A stretch of DNA of 64,000 nt from Haliotis asinina. Its lineage: Eukaryota > Mollusca > Gastropoda > Lepetellida > Haliotidae. Each line of letters opens with the position of its first letter. Within the stretch, counting starts at the first letter, position 1. The notes below the pieces were generated by a model. That model ran no database searches. It saw nothing but the letters and a program-made list of their open reading frames with translations, and was not told the DNA's origin. Position numbers and translations under genes: made by a program. The DNA is taken from contig NC_090288.1 of the NCBI RefSeq assembly GCF_037392515.1, positions 57,831,673-57,895,672 on the forward strand, read 5' to 3'. Of this stretch, positions 23,701 to 33,645 are shown in pieces.

Positions 23701-24755
23701 GGTATTATGAGAAAAAAATTGTGTAAAATGATTCTGTGAAAATTAAGGTGTATCAAACTCACTTGAATGACAAAACATTTTGCACAGTGAGAACATTGCC
23801 TCTATTAAATAGACTCACTTCATGATAAATTTAATCTCTGAAGTTTGTTCATTTTTGTTTGGCGTCACACTATAAAGACTTGATGATGTTTCAGTGCTGA
23901 TGGTGTATGGACCCGCTGACCCTGTTAATCCTTCCCCGGTATTTCCAGATCATTTCAGGTCAGACAAAGAAATATATCACTCTCATTTGTCAAAGTTATA
24001 TTCTGTTCACAAAAGTAAAGTCGAACATGCTCAAGCATAATGGAATGCTTTGTTCCCATTGGAAATGATCCAATAAATTCGGGTTCAAATTCATCTTCAG
24101 GAAACCATGCTTGCAAGAAGTGTCTGACGGGATCAGGTGGTCAGTCTTGCTGATGTGGCTCATGCCTTCATATCACAATTGTTTAGGTTGTTGCTCATGG
24201 TATTGATCACTGGATTGGCTGTTCCAGACTTGATTATTTATTGACTGCCATGACATAGCTGCTGTATTGCAGTGCTGCATTTGACAACACACAAAACTGT
24301 AACATTCCTTTCTATGACAACTTTTCATAATTCATGTCTGGCCCAAGATGAACTGTTTAGAGGCTGACATGAAGTAGCTATAATACTGACCCTTGTGCCA
24401 TACAAGTGATAACAAACAGTTTTCACTGTACACATGTACGTCTTATATATACTATTCACAATATGATCAAGAATGAGTATATGACATGCATATCTATCGT
24501 GGTTGTGGTTGTAGTGGATTAAATATAGTATGGTTTTCTTTATCTTGTGTTGAGTGTTATGTCCAAGAAGTTGTCACCTGAAAAGCAATCTTTTGATGAC
24601 CACCTACTAATTTCCTCCGTTCATGTATTTGTTCCAGGAAAGTCGCTCCTCAACACAAGCTGGTTGTCCTGGACAAAAGTATTGGCCATTACCCACAGTG
24701 GGAGGACCCAGAGAAGACTGGAAGAAGCTATATTGACTTTATAACAGGGCTATAG
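17750..24755 (+). CDS. MEST: MEST-like alpha/beta hydrolase, copy B (11 exons, 322 aa)
   Basis: Coding exons: 17750-17903, 18797-18870, 19677-19754, 20362-20492, 21094-21155, 22073-22113, 22569-22636, 23223-23321, 23622-23701, 23895-23958 and 24638-24755. Every intron falls at the same position and phase as in copy A. Exon lengths differ only at exon 7 (68 v 71), exon 8 (99 v 96) and the last exon (118 v 139). The anchor is followed by PPPPLSQRLLSWKQRGKV; then come HGFPTSSYDW, LAHDMGD (D134), YGPADPVNP (D271) and GHYPQWEDP (H301). HYPQ.EDP and GFSDKP are closer to vertebrate MEST than the copy A versions, so B may be the more conserved copy. It shares the AG acceptor 15 nt before the ATG (17733-17734). 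An intact frame with all active-site residues argues for a working enzyme. No signs of horizontal transfer. Confidence 0.92.
18013..18088 (-). pseudogene. tRNA-Arg-like pseudogene
   Basis: Read on the minus strand it resembles tRNA-Arg(UCG): a TGGTCATGTGGACAAGGCG A-box region, an anticodon loop CTTCAGA flanked by TCAGAAGG, and B box GTTCGAATCCC. The seven acceptor-stem positions can pair with wobbles. The anticodon reads TCA in place of TCG, and the anticodon, D and T stems contain mismatches. It is therefore a dead tRNA or the head of a tRNA-derived repeat. Confidence 0.55.
18244..18536. repeat. 71-bp tandem repeat, 4 copies (MEST-B intron 1)
   Basis: Units contain GTATCTACGACACTTTGTCC, TGGAAACACTCTAACTAGAC and CTCATGTATGTCCCAAG. 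The last three are nearly identical, which indicates recent expansion. Confidence 0.9.
19245..19495 (+). repeat. SINE family A in MEST-B intron 2
   Basis: AACCCATGCTTGCCGTAAC, GTGACTAACAAGATTGGATG and GATTGTCTTGTCCAGACTCG are followed by AGCTGGAACATTGCTGAG and ACTCACTCACTCACTCGCT. The copy is diverged and old. Confidence 0.75.
19503..19625 (+). repeat. SINE family B head in MEST-B intron 2
   Basis: GTGGTGGGGTAGTCTTGTGG with TTAAAGC forms an A-box-like tRNA start, and GGGTTTGATTCC is the B box. GTGTAAAGCCCATTTCTTGT follows. This copy most clearly shows the tRNA origin of family B. Confidence 0.7.
19992..20160 (+). repeat. SINE B tail plus flank; duplicated at 21220-21366
   Basis: CAACCAATTTAAAAACAGAAGTGACAAGT-type flank, TCATCATTCTTATAGCTTG, then SINE B sequence (CTCATGAACCAGAGC...GGAATATTGTTAAAAG). 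The same flank and SINE piece recur in a later intron of this gene, so this is a segmental copy and not two separate insertions. Confidence 0.85.
20520..20751 (+). repeat. two more tandem copies of the MEST-B exon 4 3' part
   Basis: Copies with period 113-114 bp follow the real exon (20362-20492). The first has a damaged donor (CCAAGTACA) and an in-frame TAG; the second keeps CCAGGTAAATATTACATC. Both restate the nucleophile-elbow codons. The second resembles the duplicate in copy A (CCCTCCACACACATCC), which links them by descent. Confidence 0.88.
20752..20835 (+). repeat. SINE family A tail fragment
   Basis: GGATTGTCTGGTCCGGACTC through GGAATGTTGCCGAGTGTGGC to AAAACTAAGCTCACT, inserted directly at the end of the exon 4 duplicate array. 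Confidence 0.75.
21220..21366 (+). repeat. second copy of the intron segment at 19992-20160
   Basis: It shares about 140 bases of flank and SINE B with the intron 3 copy, with few differences, then ends abruptly at GGAATATTGTTAAAAGGGCT. Confidence 0.85.
21435..22014. repeat. 116-bp tandem repeat, 5 copies (MEST-B intron 5)
   Basis: GTCTCAGTTG recurs at constant 116-bp steps. Units run through CTTATCATCTATGTGTATTG, TTGATCCCTGTCTGTCACAC and TGACATGTGAATGTAACTC. Near identity between units suggests a recent array likely to vary in length. Confidence 0.92.
22411..22520. repeat. simple repeats: (GA)n and (GTTGTTGATGAA)n
   Basis: A 24-base GA run is followed by a GTTGTTGATGAAGAT trinucleotide-type repeat in MEST-B intron 6. 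Confidence 0.8.
24098..24295 (+). repeat. diverged SINE family A in MEST-B intron 10
   Basis: GGAAACCATGCTTGCAAGAA, GACGGGATCAGGTGGTCAG, GATCACTGGATTGGCTGTTC and GACTTGATTATTTATTGACT align with family A at clearly lower identity than the 1.9 kb copy. Confidence 0.65.
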
Positions 24756-26450
24756 TCCAAGATTGCGAAACATTGAGGGAAGATGACTAAAGCTTCAACT
24801 GACAGTGAATTAAATGATCCCTCAATTTGTGTTAAAGTTATAACACTACAAGTGAATTCAGATATTTTAAAATTACCCTAAGTCAAGATCTGAGATGTGT
24901 TGAAATGGAGTACAAGATCATATTTTGAAAAGAACAAATACAGAGGATCTCTGTGAACCCTTAACGTTGATTACAGGAGTCACCATTCTGTTTGATATAT
25001 CTTCCAAACCATTATCAGGTGTTTGCAGTATCAGGCAGTGATGTTCCTATTAGCATTATTTTCACCGGATGACACGTTTGTAAAGATATTTTATGTTGTG
25101 AAACTGCATTTATGTAGAGAGTGTGTGAACAAAAGGATTGATCTTTTTGGTTTTGTACATGATGTGCAGGGGAATCACTTACTTTGTACATGTTTTAGGG
25201 AGGGGATCATTCACAATGTACGTGCTTCTCCATAAAATCATCATCACCGTTCTAGCTACATGGTATAAATGGTCCCTAGCAGTCATAGAGCAAGTGCTAA
25301 ACCTTTCGTTATCCACGAGGTTGGGTCTTCATTCCATCGTTAGTAATACACTGGACAAATCCACACCTTTGGTTTCAAGACTGTGCAAATGTCCTGGCCT
25401 GTTCTTGAACATTCCTGTGTTTTCCGACCCAGGGAGTTAGAGAAACAATTGTACAGGTAAATAGGACGTAATAGGATCCAGGTTCTATACTGTATAATTT
25501 ATAGTGGCTTACTTCCAATACATACCTTGATGATGATGAAGTTTAAGGAGAGAAATTCTCTGATATTAGTATTGTAAATTGATTAAACGGTGTGAAATTA
25601 AGTATAGTCAAATAAATAATTTGTGTGCTCTGTAATGTTTTGAATAGTTTAATATTCATGGATGCCCTAGTTAAGTCAGTGGACAGTTGTTGTCTTGAAA
25701 TGCTTCACAATCCTTACAAGAAAGTAACAATAAATGGTCTACATCTGAATCTTTGTTACCTCAGATAATGAGGTTTGTAAACTGTATTAGAAGATATCTT
25801 CCAGTTTTCAGTTAGTTATCTGTAATGAGTTACAGGGTCATTTGTTTGGGAGTGATGCACATGTGTGATATATTTATGAATGATTTTAAACTGCTCAATT
25901 ATTCATTTATGAGATTTACAGTAAAAAGCTTTTGACAATCACATATACAAGAATAAATTATTTCATATATTTGCCATACTGGGGTTATGTTTTGTTTTCT
26001 GTTGATCATAAGCAGATTCCATATTGTTGCAAGGGTTCTGTTCATGATCGTGAGCCAGTGTGTGGCCAAAGAATTGCAGATGATCCTTTGGTTGCGGGTT
26101 GTCCTGATGGTGCACCAGACCTTTGCTCGCGACTTTCACCAAAACCGCTGACACCAAGATCGACATCACTGAACTTTCCTCCCAGGAGGCTTCACATTTT
26201 GTACAAATATTTTCAGAAATTTAACTGATAAATAACATGAACGAAGATATATATAACAAATTTATATAAAATATAATTCACAAATAATACACAATTCCTC
26301 TAGAAAGGCGTAAAGGCCCAAGTTTGTATTGTTTCTCAACATAATTGACGCAAACTTGTACAATAAGCTGATGATGCAATCTACTGTGTGAGTGACAAAA
26401 ACTTTAAAAAAATTCAAAATACAAAATATATGCAGCGATGGCGTTAACAA
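24756..26450. other. MEST-B 3' flank and intergenic DNA
   Basis: AATAAA-type signals occur near 25,609 and 25,728, which would allow a long 3' UTR. Several short open frames (25,023-25,440; 25,932-26,228) have no recognisable motif. Confidence 0.4.
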
Positions 26451-26618
26451 CGTCGACACAGAAAGGAAGACCCTCCCGGCGTTACAGGGTAATCCAGCCG
26501 CTGTCCCGGAGATGACGTTCAACACTGTCAACAGCGTCGACAGAGAAAGGAAGACCCTCCCGGCGTTACAGGGTAATCCAGTCGCTGTGCCGGAGATGAC
26601 GTTCAACACTGTCACTAC
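26451..26618. repeat. 84-bp direct repeat, two copies, open in both directions
   Basis: CGTCGACA(C/G)AGAAAGGAAGACC through GCGTTACAGGGTAATCCAG to GGAGATGACGTTCAACACTG occurs twice, 84 bp apart. Because 84 is 28 codons, a frame stays open on each strand (ERKTLPALQGNPAAVPEMTF on plus). I do not recognise the element. Confidence 0.8.
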
Positions 26619-27178
26619 TGCCGCTCACCCCACACCACCCAGGATTCCGTGTTAGTATTGACCCTAGCAACCTGTGTTCATTGTGCGTGACTGAATGGAT
26701 TGGATTTGTGGATGGGATGAACGCGCATCATCCTCTCCCCTTGGTTGCTGCATATGCTACTAATCACGTTCCCAAGTAACTTGCTCGTTGTAAAATGCGA
26801 CATAATGTACTGGGTGTTTAGTCCCGCCATCCCATTCCTCTGGTGTATGCACGTACTACTAATCACAGACTTATCTGGTCCAAACTCTACCAACCTGCTG
26901 CCAGAAAATTTGAATGCTGATAAAAAACGGAATAAAACTAAAAACAGCTTCCGACCATATGGGCACTTACATATACCACGAGCACCTTACATGTACCACG
27001 AGCACCTTACATGTTCAACATGTAACTCAGGAAGCAGTTGTGTTCATAAATGAGTTATTTCTAATATCTGTTCATCATGCTCAGTGCTGTGATGTAATGA
27101 AATACTTCATCTGTCCTTCATCAGTCGGTGATGCTTGAAAGAAAACCACGTGGGGTCCATGATGATGAACACGAACTG

Positions 27179-27327
27179 TGGGAAAATATGGGATCACATG
27201 AAAGCACAAGTGTTCTCTTATTTCTTTCCAGGTTTCTTCAAAAGATACGCGATAAATAGCTTCTGAGGAAACCTTGGAAAAAATAAAGGAACCCTTGTCC
27301 TTTCATGTGATTCCCTATTTTCCTCCT
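27179..27327. mobile_element. fold-back/MITE-like element, family F1, copy 1
   Basis: The left arm (GGGATCACATGAAAGCACAA, CTTATTTCTTTCCAGGTTTC) is inverted on the right (GAAACCTTGGAAAAAATAAA, TTGTCCTTTCATGTGATTCC). Arms are about 55 bp around a short loop. The same structure recurs at 47.02-47.18 kb. No coding content; probably non-autonomous. Confidence 0.75.
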
Positions 27328-28732
27328 CAGTATATGGCACGTATATAGATATATAGTATATATATATAGTATATAGGCTGCCTGATGTCATGACGATTGT
27401 CCCTACCAGTAATCTGAAACATGACAAACAGTAAACTACTATACAGACAATACAAGCATATGTTCTCTGAAAGGGTGGCATGTCTGTTATTTCGTATGAG
27501 TGTGAATCCTAAACAATGTGATAGACTTAAGACAACGGCACATCTTTAGATTTAGTCTGAATCAGAAATTAAATCTCTCCGATAAAGCATCTTCGTAAGC
27601 TATGGTTACTTCAGGTCTGTATGAAGCGTGTATTTCATTGAGTAAACCCGTGAGTAAACCCATGAGTAAACCTGTGAGTAAACCATCCGGGTTCGGTTTC
27701 GCTTTCTGCAAACCATGTTTCTCGTAAGTAACAATAACCAATCAATCAATCAGTCGATCGATCACTCACTCAATATAATTGATTTTGATCTGGTCTAAAG
27801 TACTGTTTCACTGTCCAGTAGACATCAGATATATAGAGAATACTAAACTACACTCGTGAATGGTATCGGTATTTAACTCGCTTTTGCTCGTTAATAATAC
27901 CAAACCATTCACTCGTTCCATAAATATGGTATTACACGGGACAGTTTAGGATTTTATTTATTACTCACCCAACATTAGCACAATCATTTCGAGCAAAGTA
28001 CTTCTTTCCTAATAAGAATTCAACGAGTGTGGAGTCAAGCAACGTATAATACTATTGTGACAGATTTATTAGCATTGTGACGTCATAACTTTGATGTCAT
28101 ACATACGGCATTTCGCCATGGTATTACACAATGTGTAATAACTTTGTAAAATTATAAAACAGTGATATCTTCAACGAGTGAGTAATAAATATATATAGTA
28201 GATATCTTCTACTAGTCAAAATGTGGTTGCACTTGTGCCAATGTAACTGAACTGATAAGATTTTTCCGAGACCCCTCGTAGACATCCAGTGACAACATTT
28301 TATCTGCATAGTGACTCGGCAGTCTGCCACTGACTGGTGTGACCCAACCATCAGCAGACATCGTCTTTCAGTTTCTTGGATCGAACCGTATTTTGCACGA
28401 CAATGAAACTATCCGAAGCATAGAGATTCACTTCATACAGAAGTAGATAAGGGAAAACACCTAAACATGCGATTATAACACCATTTCTTAGCAAAAGATA
28501 TGCCCTGTTAATACAATTAATCACCTAAGAAAACATGCACATACAGCCACACACACGATCACGAAAGCGCGTTCAAACGTGCTCATTTACATAAATTAAC
28601 CAAATGCTATAACATATTGTATTATTGAATTATTGTATTATGGTATTTATAATCTCAAAACATGAATTTTTAAAGAAGGATTGAACTGCATGGATTCCAA
28701 ACTGCTACACATTTCAATGGAAGTGTACAAAC

Positions 28733-30076
28733 CTGTTGTGCCCACTGATTTCCGTGCTGGAGGGCCCTGAGTGACGAACCTGGAAAACCCGGTCACACGT
28801 CCATGGGGAGCTGGCGTCAGGAATGCTATGACTATACAAGCAGCGGTAATGAGAAGGACCACACCCAGTATGACAAGCGGAACTATACCGTGTACCCTGA
28901 ATCATACAGAACCAGCATTATGCCTCGTAAACCATCATTCCCCATATGCTTGAAAATGGTATCAGTACCAATACCGAAATGTCGAAACTGTTCAAATAAA
29001 GAAACTGATCATCTATAGAGTTGCGTTACCTGTATGCAGAGTTGCCTCCCTTGGACCTGTCAGTAGCCTATGCCGTGCGCGCAAATCACAGGTAATGTTT
29101 ATTGACTCACACTTGCGCTCAAGTGTTCGTATTTCCTGCAACACTTTGAGCTTTCACCCTTGAAGAAGAGTGTGAGTGAGTGAGTTTTAGGTTTATGCTG
29201 CTTTTAGCAATATTTCAGGAATATCACGTCAGGGTCTTCAGCGTGACGAACGAACGCTTGAAACACCAGACTTGGTTCCTAATATTCTGCAATGGTAGCG
29301 CTTACATGCAGTTTAAATGTACAAAAGAAAATAATTTGTCAGTCATAATGTCAGAAGCCTGAAGGTGGCAGTGCCCAAATATTGATTAGTTGTCGAAAGG
29401 TGTTAAAATGTGATTTTATAAGACGCTTCCCTTTTGGATATAAAAGATGCCTTCTTACCATAACTTCCATTCAAGCTGTGTACAACACCTGGTGTTAAAC
29501 ATACAACATCCATGGTTACACTGGTCCTTCTCATCCCCACACGTCTGTGCGCCAGCCACTGAAACATACAGTATCCATGGTTACACTGCACCTTCTCATC
29601 TCCACACGTCTCTGTAGCAGCCACTGAAACATACAGTATCCATGGTTACACTGCACCTTCTCATCTCCACACGTCTCTGTAGCAGCCACTGAAACATACA
29701 GTATCCATGGTTACACTGCACCTTCTCATCTCCACACGTCTCTGTAGCAGCCACTGAAACATACAGTATCCATGGTTACACTGCACCTTCTCATCTCCAC
29801 ACGTCTCTGTAGCAGCCACTGAAACATACAGTATCCATGGTTACACAGCACCTTCTCATCTCCACACGTCTCTGTAGCAGCCACTGAAACATACAGTATC
29901 CATGGTTACACAGCACCTTCTCATCTCCACACGTCTCTGTAGCAGCCACTGAAACATAACTTGGACACTAGAGTCGGAAATCGAACCCGGACCTTTAGCG
30001 TGACGAGCTGGCCATCCCACCGCCCAGGAAATAAGAGTTTGCGTCATTTACGTTTGATATTTTTGATACAGGGTTA

Positions 30077-30161
<85 letters not shown>

Positions 30162-30910
30162 CAGCACATATATATATGAGTGTGTGCACACACATTGTAC
30201 GTCATGCCTCATAACTTTGCTTTTCATATGCAAACATAAGATCACTCCGAGCGTTTCATTTCAGAGTCTTTTGAAACGTCCTACCTCATTACACATGAAT
30301 AGCAACAGTCTGACTCGCATTGGGTTGCTTTCAATGTTGACAATGCCACTGTACAGCAGGTTGTTCTTGTTCATGCTTGCTGTGGTGGCAGCCATGCCCT
30401 TCCGGCTGCCCAACTATCGACTGTTACATTGTAATGCATACTACACACACAATTCCAATGCAACTTCTGCATCATACATTGGTCAAACATGAACTGAAAA
30501 CCATGGTAACCGAGTGATTTAAATTTGACAGTGTGACATGTAGAGCCAAGGACGATGCAGCTCAGGCAGTTAAACTGTTCCAGTCTTGACATAATAAACT
30601 ACCCAGTGTAACCTAATGAACGTAGGATACTAATCACTCTGGCATAAATAAAATTAAATAGTGTGGAATATGTGTCGGACGATGAATACGTGCACGATCA
30701 ATGGGGATATTGACCTGAATCTAGACTTGATATTCTATAACCGTCAACGATTCAATGACTTGTTAATGATGCAATATACTTTATCATATTGCATGTGAAC
30801 AAGGGGATAAGGAAAGCGAACTTACTTGACATTGGTTCAAAGATGAACATGAGGAGCAGTACCGACGTGCACAGTTTCACAGCCATGGCTGGTCGTCGCA
30901 GCTGGTCCAT
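28733..30910 (-). CDS. six-cysteine single-pass membrane protein, STMC6 (Shisa/VOPP1/CYYR1)-like, partial
   Basis: Three minus-strand exons agree in phase. Exon 30910-30826 encodes MDQLRRPAMAVKL and a hydrophobic LCTSVLLLMFIF signal peptide, ending A|GTAAGT. Exon 29558-29459 (after TTTCAG, ending TG|GTAAGA) encodes TCGDEKDQCNHGCCMFNTRCC. Exon 28896-28733 encodes a transmembrane helix (IVPLVILGVVLLITAACIVI) and a Pro/Arg-containing start of the tail, ending G|GTTTGT. The cysteine spacing C-x6-C-x3-CC-x5-CC just before a single helix is the signature of the STMC6 adaptors (Shisa, CYYR1, VOPP1/WBP1). These are membrane adaptors in receptor trafficking and signalling. The tail exon is unresolved. 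A minus-strand frame at 28361-28212 (MSADGWVTPVSGRLPSHYAD..., then a stop) looks like a tail but its phase needs another exon. The second ATG (30886) is the alternative start. Confidence 0.65.
29175..29275 (-). repeat. SINE family B, internally deleted
   Basis: GTGAGTGAGTGAGTTTTAGG, GCTTTTAGCAATATTTCAGG, then TTCAGCGTGACGAACGAACG. The copy lies in the intron between the cysteine and membrane exons of the STMC6-like gene. Confidence 0.7.
29500..29960 (-). repeat. 65-bp tandem array made from the 5' part of the cysteine exon
   Basis: GAAACATACA recurs at exact 65-bp steps (29561, 29626, 29691 and on to 29951). On the minus strand each unit reads TTTCAG|TGGCTGCTACAGAGACGTGT, GGAGATGAGAAGGTGCAGTG, TAACCATGGATACTGTATG. 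This is the acceptor plus the first ~58 bases of the real exon (29558-29459), encoding ETCGDEKVQCNHGYCMF. Six extra units lie upstream of the exon in the transcript direction. Each keeps an acceptor but none has the exon's own GTAAGA donor. Confidence 0.88.
29965..30030 (-). repeat. SINE family B head fragment
   Basis: GTCGGAAATCGAACCCGGAC, TTTAGCGTGACGAGCTGGCC and ATCCCACCGCCCAG are the reverse complement of a tRNA-like head. It is joined directly to the 65-bp array. Confidence 0.7.
30079..30160. repeat. (AC)n(AG)n microsatellite
   Basis: About 42 bases of AC followed by about 37 of AG. It lies in the first intron of the STMC6-like gene. Confidence 0.97.
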
Positions 30911-30977
30911 ACAATCGTTGATCTGTAGTTGATATTTCTGGATATGGATTGATCAGCACCTTATGACGCGCGCCGCT

Positions 30978-31000
30978 TCAATGCGTATATTACGCATTGA
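30978..31000. promoter_or_regulatory. 23-bp perfect palindrome upstream of the STMC6-like gene
   Basis: Arms TCAATGCGTA and TACGCATTGA flank a 3-base TAT centre, about 70 bp upstream of the minus-strand start codon and next to GACGCGCGCC. It could be a dimer-binding site or a chance hairpin. Confidence 0.4.
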
Positions 31001-31892
31001 ACCCGTACAGAGGCAGCTCTCAGAAGCTAAGCGACGCTTGTACGCTTGTCCATGTTGTTCTTATGTGCTGGGCTGAATCAGATTGTGTTCATGTTGTTGT
31101 GTTGCGAAAAAGTGTTGTCATTAAGACGTAAATAAAGGCTTCAGACGCTAATTAGCCATGTGCGCAGTCGCAGTGCATAGCTACCTCCCTTAACTGCGTC
31201 AGGATCCGAAGAGTTAGTTTCCCCGTTTGCCTCTTTTTTCTGTAGAGGGTATTTCATAAATGTCATGGGTTTCGGAAACAATGTTAAACATACCACTGAT
31301 AACTGTTTCGTTATTATTAGTCTTGTTTGTGTGCCGCTGATAGACCAGTTCAGACAGGATCGTCCTTGTGGCGATTCGCCCGCATATACATCACGGGAGT
31401 GGAGTTAAACAGTTCGTACACATTGGTTGTGGAATAAGAGCACACTGATTAATACCGAACAGTTCGTAAATTCCGAAATGCCCTGGGTGTTCATTGATAG
31501 AAATCCCGATCAGCAATATTTCCACACGACTGTTTGTTAACAAATCGACTGATGATTTATACTTGAAATGTAACAACTCACAATTAGGCTGTACAAAGAG
31601 GGTAGATAATAACAGACGTTTTCACTAGTGTACTGTTCAGTTCTAAGTGAACGTATTCAGCAATTTTCAAGCAGATACTAGGATATCTGAGTCGGCTACA
31701 ACGAAGGTTCATGTACAACTGAAACCATATTCCCACTGTGGTACTGACATGAAGGGAATACAAGAGTCAGTGGTTGAGCTGAAGACATCAGCAGCCATGT
31801 CATATCGTGAAATAAGTTAAGTTGTAGAATTAGTCGAATAGAGTTATCTCCCGTATATGACCTTTCCCAAAGCATGGCGCAACAGGCTATAA

Positions 31893-31903
31893 GATGGCGG
31901 CTA
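31893..31903 (+). promoter_or_regulatory. YY1-type initiator motif, likely 5' end of the 33-36 kb gene
   Basis: AAGATGGCGGC is the classic YY1 site found just downstream of many animal transcription starts. A good donor, CGC|GTAAGT, follows at 31957. This suggests a 5' exon for the plus-strand gene at 33.1-35.8 kb, divergent from the STMC6-like gene about 1 kb away. I did not find a reading frame that connects cleanly, so it may be untranslated. Confidence 0.4.
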
Positions 31904-32000
31904 CGTCAGAGGCGGCAAATATCGCACATAGATGGCAGCCCAGCCACTTCTTACGCGTAAGTAGGGTAATTCACATCACTTTCAACACAATAAACTGTTC

Positions 32001-32303
32001 GTGTATACGATAGCGCTCTCGGGACTCAAAGGTTCCCACAAGTTAAAATTCGAAGGTACAGATTTGAAGTTACAGTATAAAACGGTGTTAAGGGAGTATG
32101 TTCCATATGAAATATTGTTCACATCGTTCATTAACACAATATCCAAACACAGGAAACATACAAAGGGGAATGGCCTACACATGTTATATATGGACAGCAA
32201 ACGACTGCATTTTTATGTTTCAGAGATTTGGCTGACGTCCGGCTTCCCCGAACCAGACCAACCTCAAATCAAAACACTTGGACTCCTGGACTTTATCCGA
32301 TAA
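32001..32303 (+). other. unassigned open frame
   Basis: About 100 codons without a recognised motif between the presumed 5' exon and the next coding stretch. It ends TTTATCCGATAA. The rest of 32,304-33,148 shows nothing coding. Confidence 0.2.
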
Positions 32304-33148
32304 ATATAATAAACAGGACCAGAGACGGGTATTGCCGCGTGCATTACATCGGTACTTACGTAATATATACCATGTGGGTTGTGAAAATCGTGTTTTCAAA
32401 ATAAGTAATAATATGTCAGGGTTACCAATTTCCGGCTGCTAAGATTTTAGGAACATATGGAGAGACATATATAATGTACTTATTGTACTGTACCATATAG
32501 TATAGATTATCAATAATAAAGGTAAACATGATTTATATGAACACATTACATTATGTGAGTACAACCTACACTAATATGCCAAAGACATTATTTCGTAATT
32601 TTGATTGTACAATTGAAATCTATGTCTTAGAGGGACACTGCAATTTTCAGTGAAACAAAAGAACTGGTCATATCACTTTCTAGTTCAGAGTACCCAGCCA
32701 CCACCAATATCTCCGACACTAACACGATCCTTTCCACAACCCCTCAAATCAACATTATTTCCCATACATGGACTTTGTCAACAATAAGCCGCCACATCCA
32801 CTGTTCAGATTTGCAGTGTGTCCAGTTCATACATGAAATAGGCAAATGATAGAGTCATTCAATTTTAAAATAGGTTGAACCAATTTCATATTACATGTGT
32901 TTTTCATAAGAATCCAACCTATCTAGGTGTCTCGTGTTCCTAGATTTATGTTGCCTTTAATCATATTATGTGTGTGTCAAGTATACAAGTAATGCCACTT
33001 TAATCAGGTGTGCCTATACTGCAACTGCATATAAAATTGCCTTTGTAACTTCAGGTACATGGTGTTCATAACCTTTAAAACGAATTCAATACTCAGTTTG
33101 TCAGCAAGTCAGACACCGTTTGAGTATATTCGAGATATTGTATTTCAG

Positions 33149-33645
33149 GTTGGAGTAGCACCTATGACCAGTTATTGAAGTTAGAGGACATTGTAGAAAC
33201 GACCCCACCAGCTAGATTACCCCTGCGTCAACTCCAGATCCAAATAAAGGAGCATTTGGTCAATACTAATTCAGACAGTCGAGTGACACTTCATGTCCCC
33301 ATGACAGAGCAAGATTTTGAGCAGATAAAATCTGCTGGCGAAGTTTACAAGATAAGGAAGGATCGGACTATATACGCAATACAGTCAAGGCAGAACCTTG
33401 AAAATCTACTAGGAGTTGGATGGGACTATAGAATTCTCAATGAATCAGGCGACTGTTTCTATGTGAAGACACAGACTGTTAAGTACTGGCTAAGTAAGAG
33501 AAGACCTCTTCTAGACTTCACCTTGTTTCCTGATCACATTGGAGAAAGCTATCTAGATCGAGGCCACCAGGTTTCGTTTTCGTTCGTCAGAGCCCCAGGA
33601 AACGCCTCTCTCACAGATAGTCTCCTTAATGCATCATGGTTATAA
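33149..33645 (+). CDS. upstream coding exon of the RAG1/Transib-like gene (unknown domain)
   Basis: The exon opens after TATTTCAG with TGGAGTAGCACCTATGACCA in the frame that gives WSSTYDQLLKLEDIVETTPP. About 160 open codons follow, including PARLPLRQLQIQIKEHLV, a repeat-free central part (EVYKIRKDRTIYAIQSR; WDYRILNESGDCFYVK) and DHIGESYLDRGHQVSFSF. I do not recognise a domain. It starts without an ATG, so an upstream exon is needed. It overlaps the following frame by 17 bases in another phase, so a short intron probably joins the two (perhaps ending at TTATATTGTTAG near 33,680). It could instead be a separate gene. Confidence 0.5.

Noticed and set aside
25023-25440. Overlapping 70-100 codon frames after MEST-B
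   Set aside because: No motif, start context or splice logic; likely 3' UTR or intergenic sequence.
28124-28351. 75-codon minus-strand frame as the tail exon of the STMC6-like protein
   Set aside because: The phase could be made to fit, but the sequence turns into hydrophobic AT-rich translation unlike a cytoplasmic tail. A neighbouring frame (28361-28212) looks better but does not fit in phase, so neither is called.
31730-31745. CACTGTG as a RAG-type recombination signal near the RAG1-like gene
   Set aside because: A single heptamer with no nonamer at 12 or 23 bases; such heptamers occur by chance.
31896-31956. Start codon within AAGATGGCGGC as the true start of the RAG1-like gene
   Set aside because: The frame after this ATG does not connect in phase to the 33149 exon and may meet a stop. 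It is treated as a promoter/5' UTR motif only.
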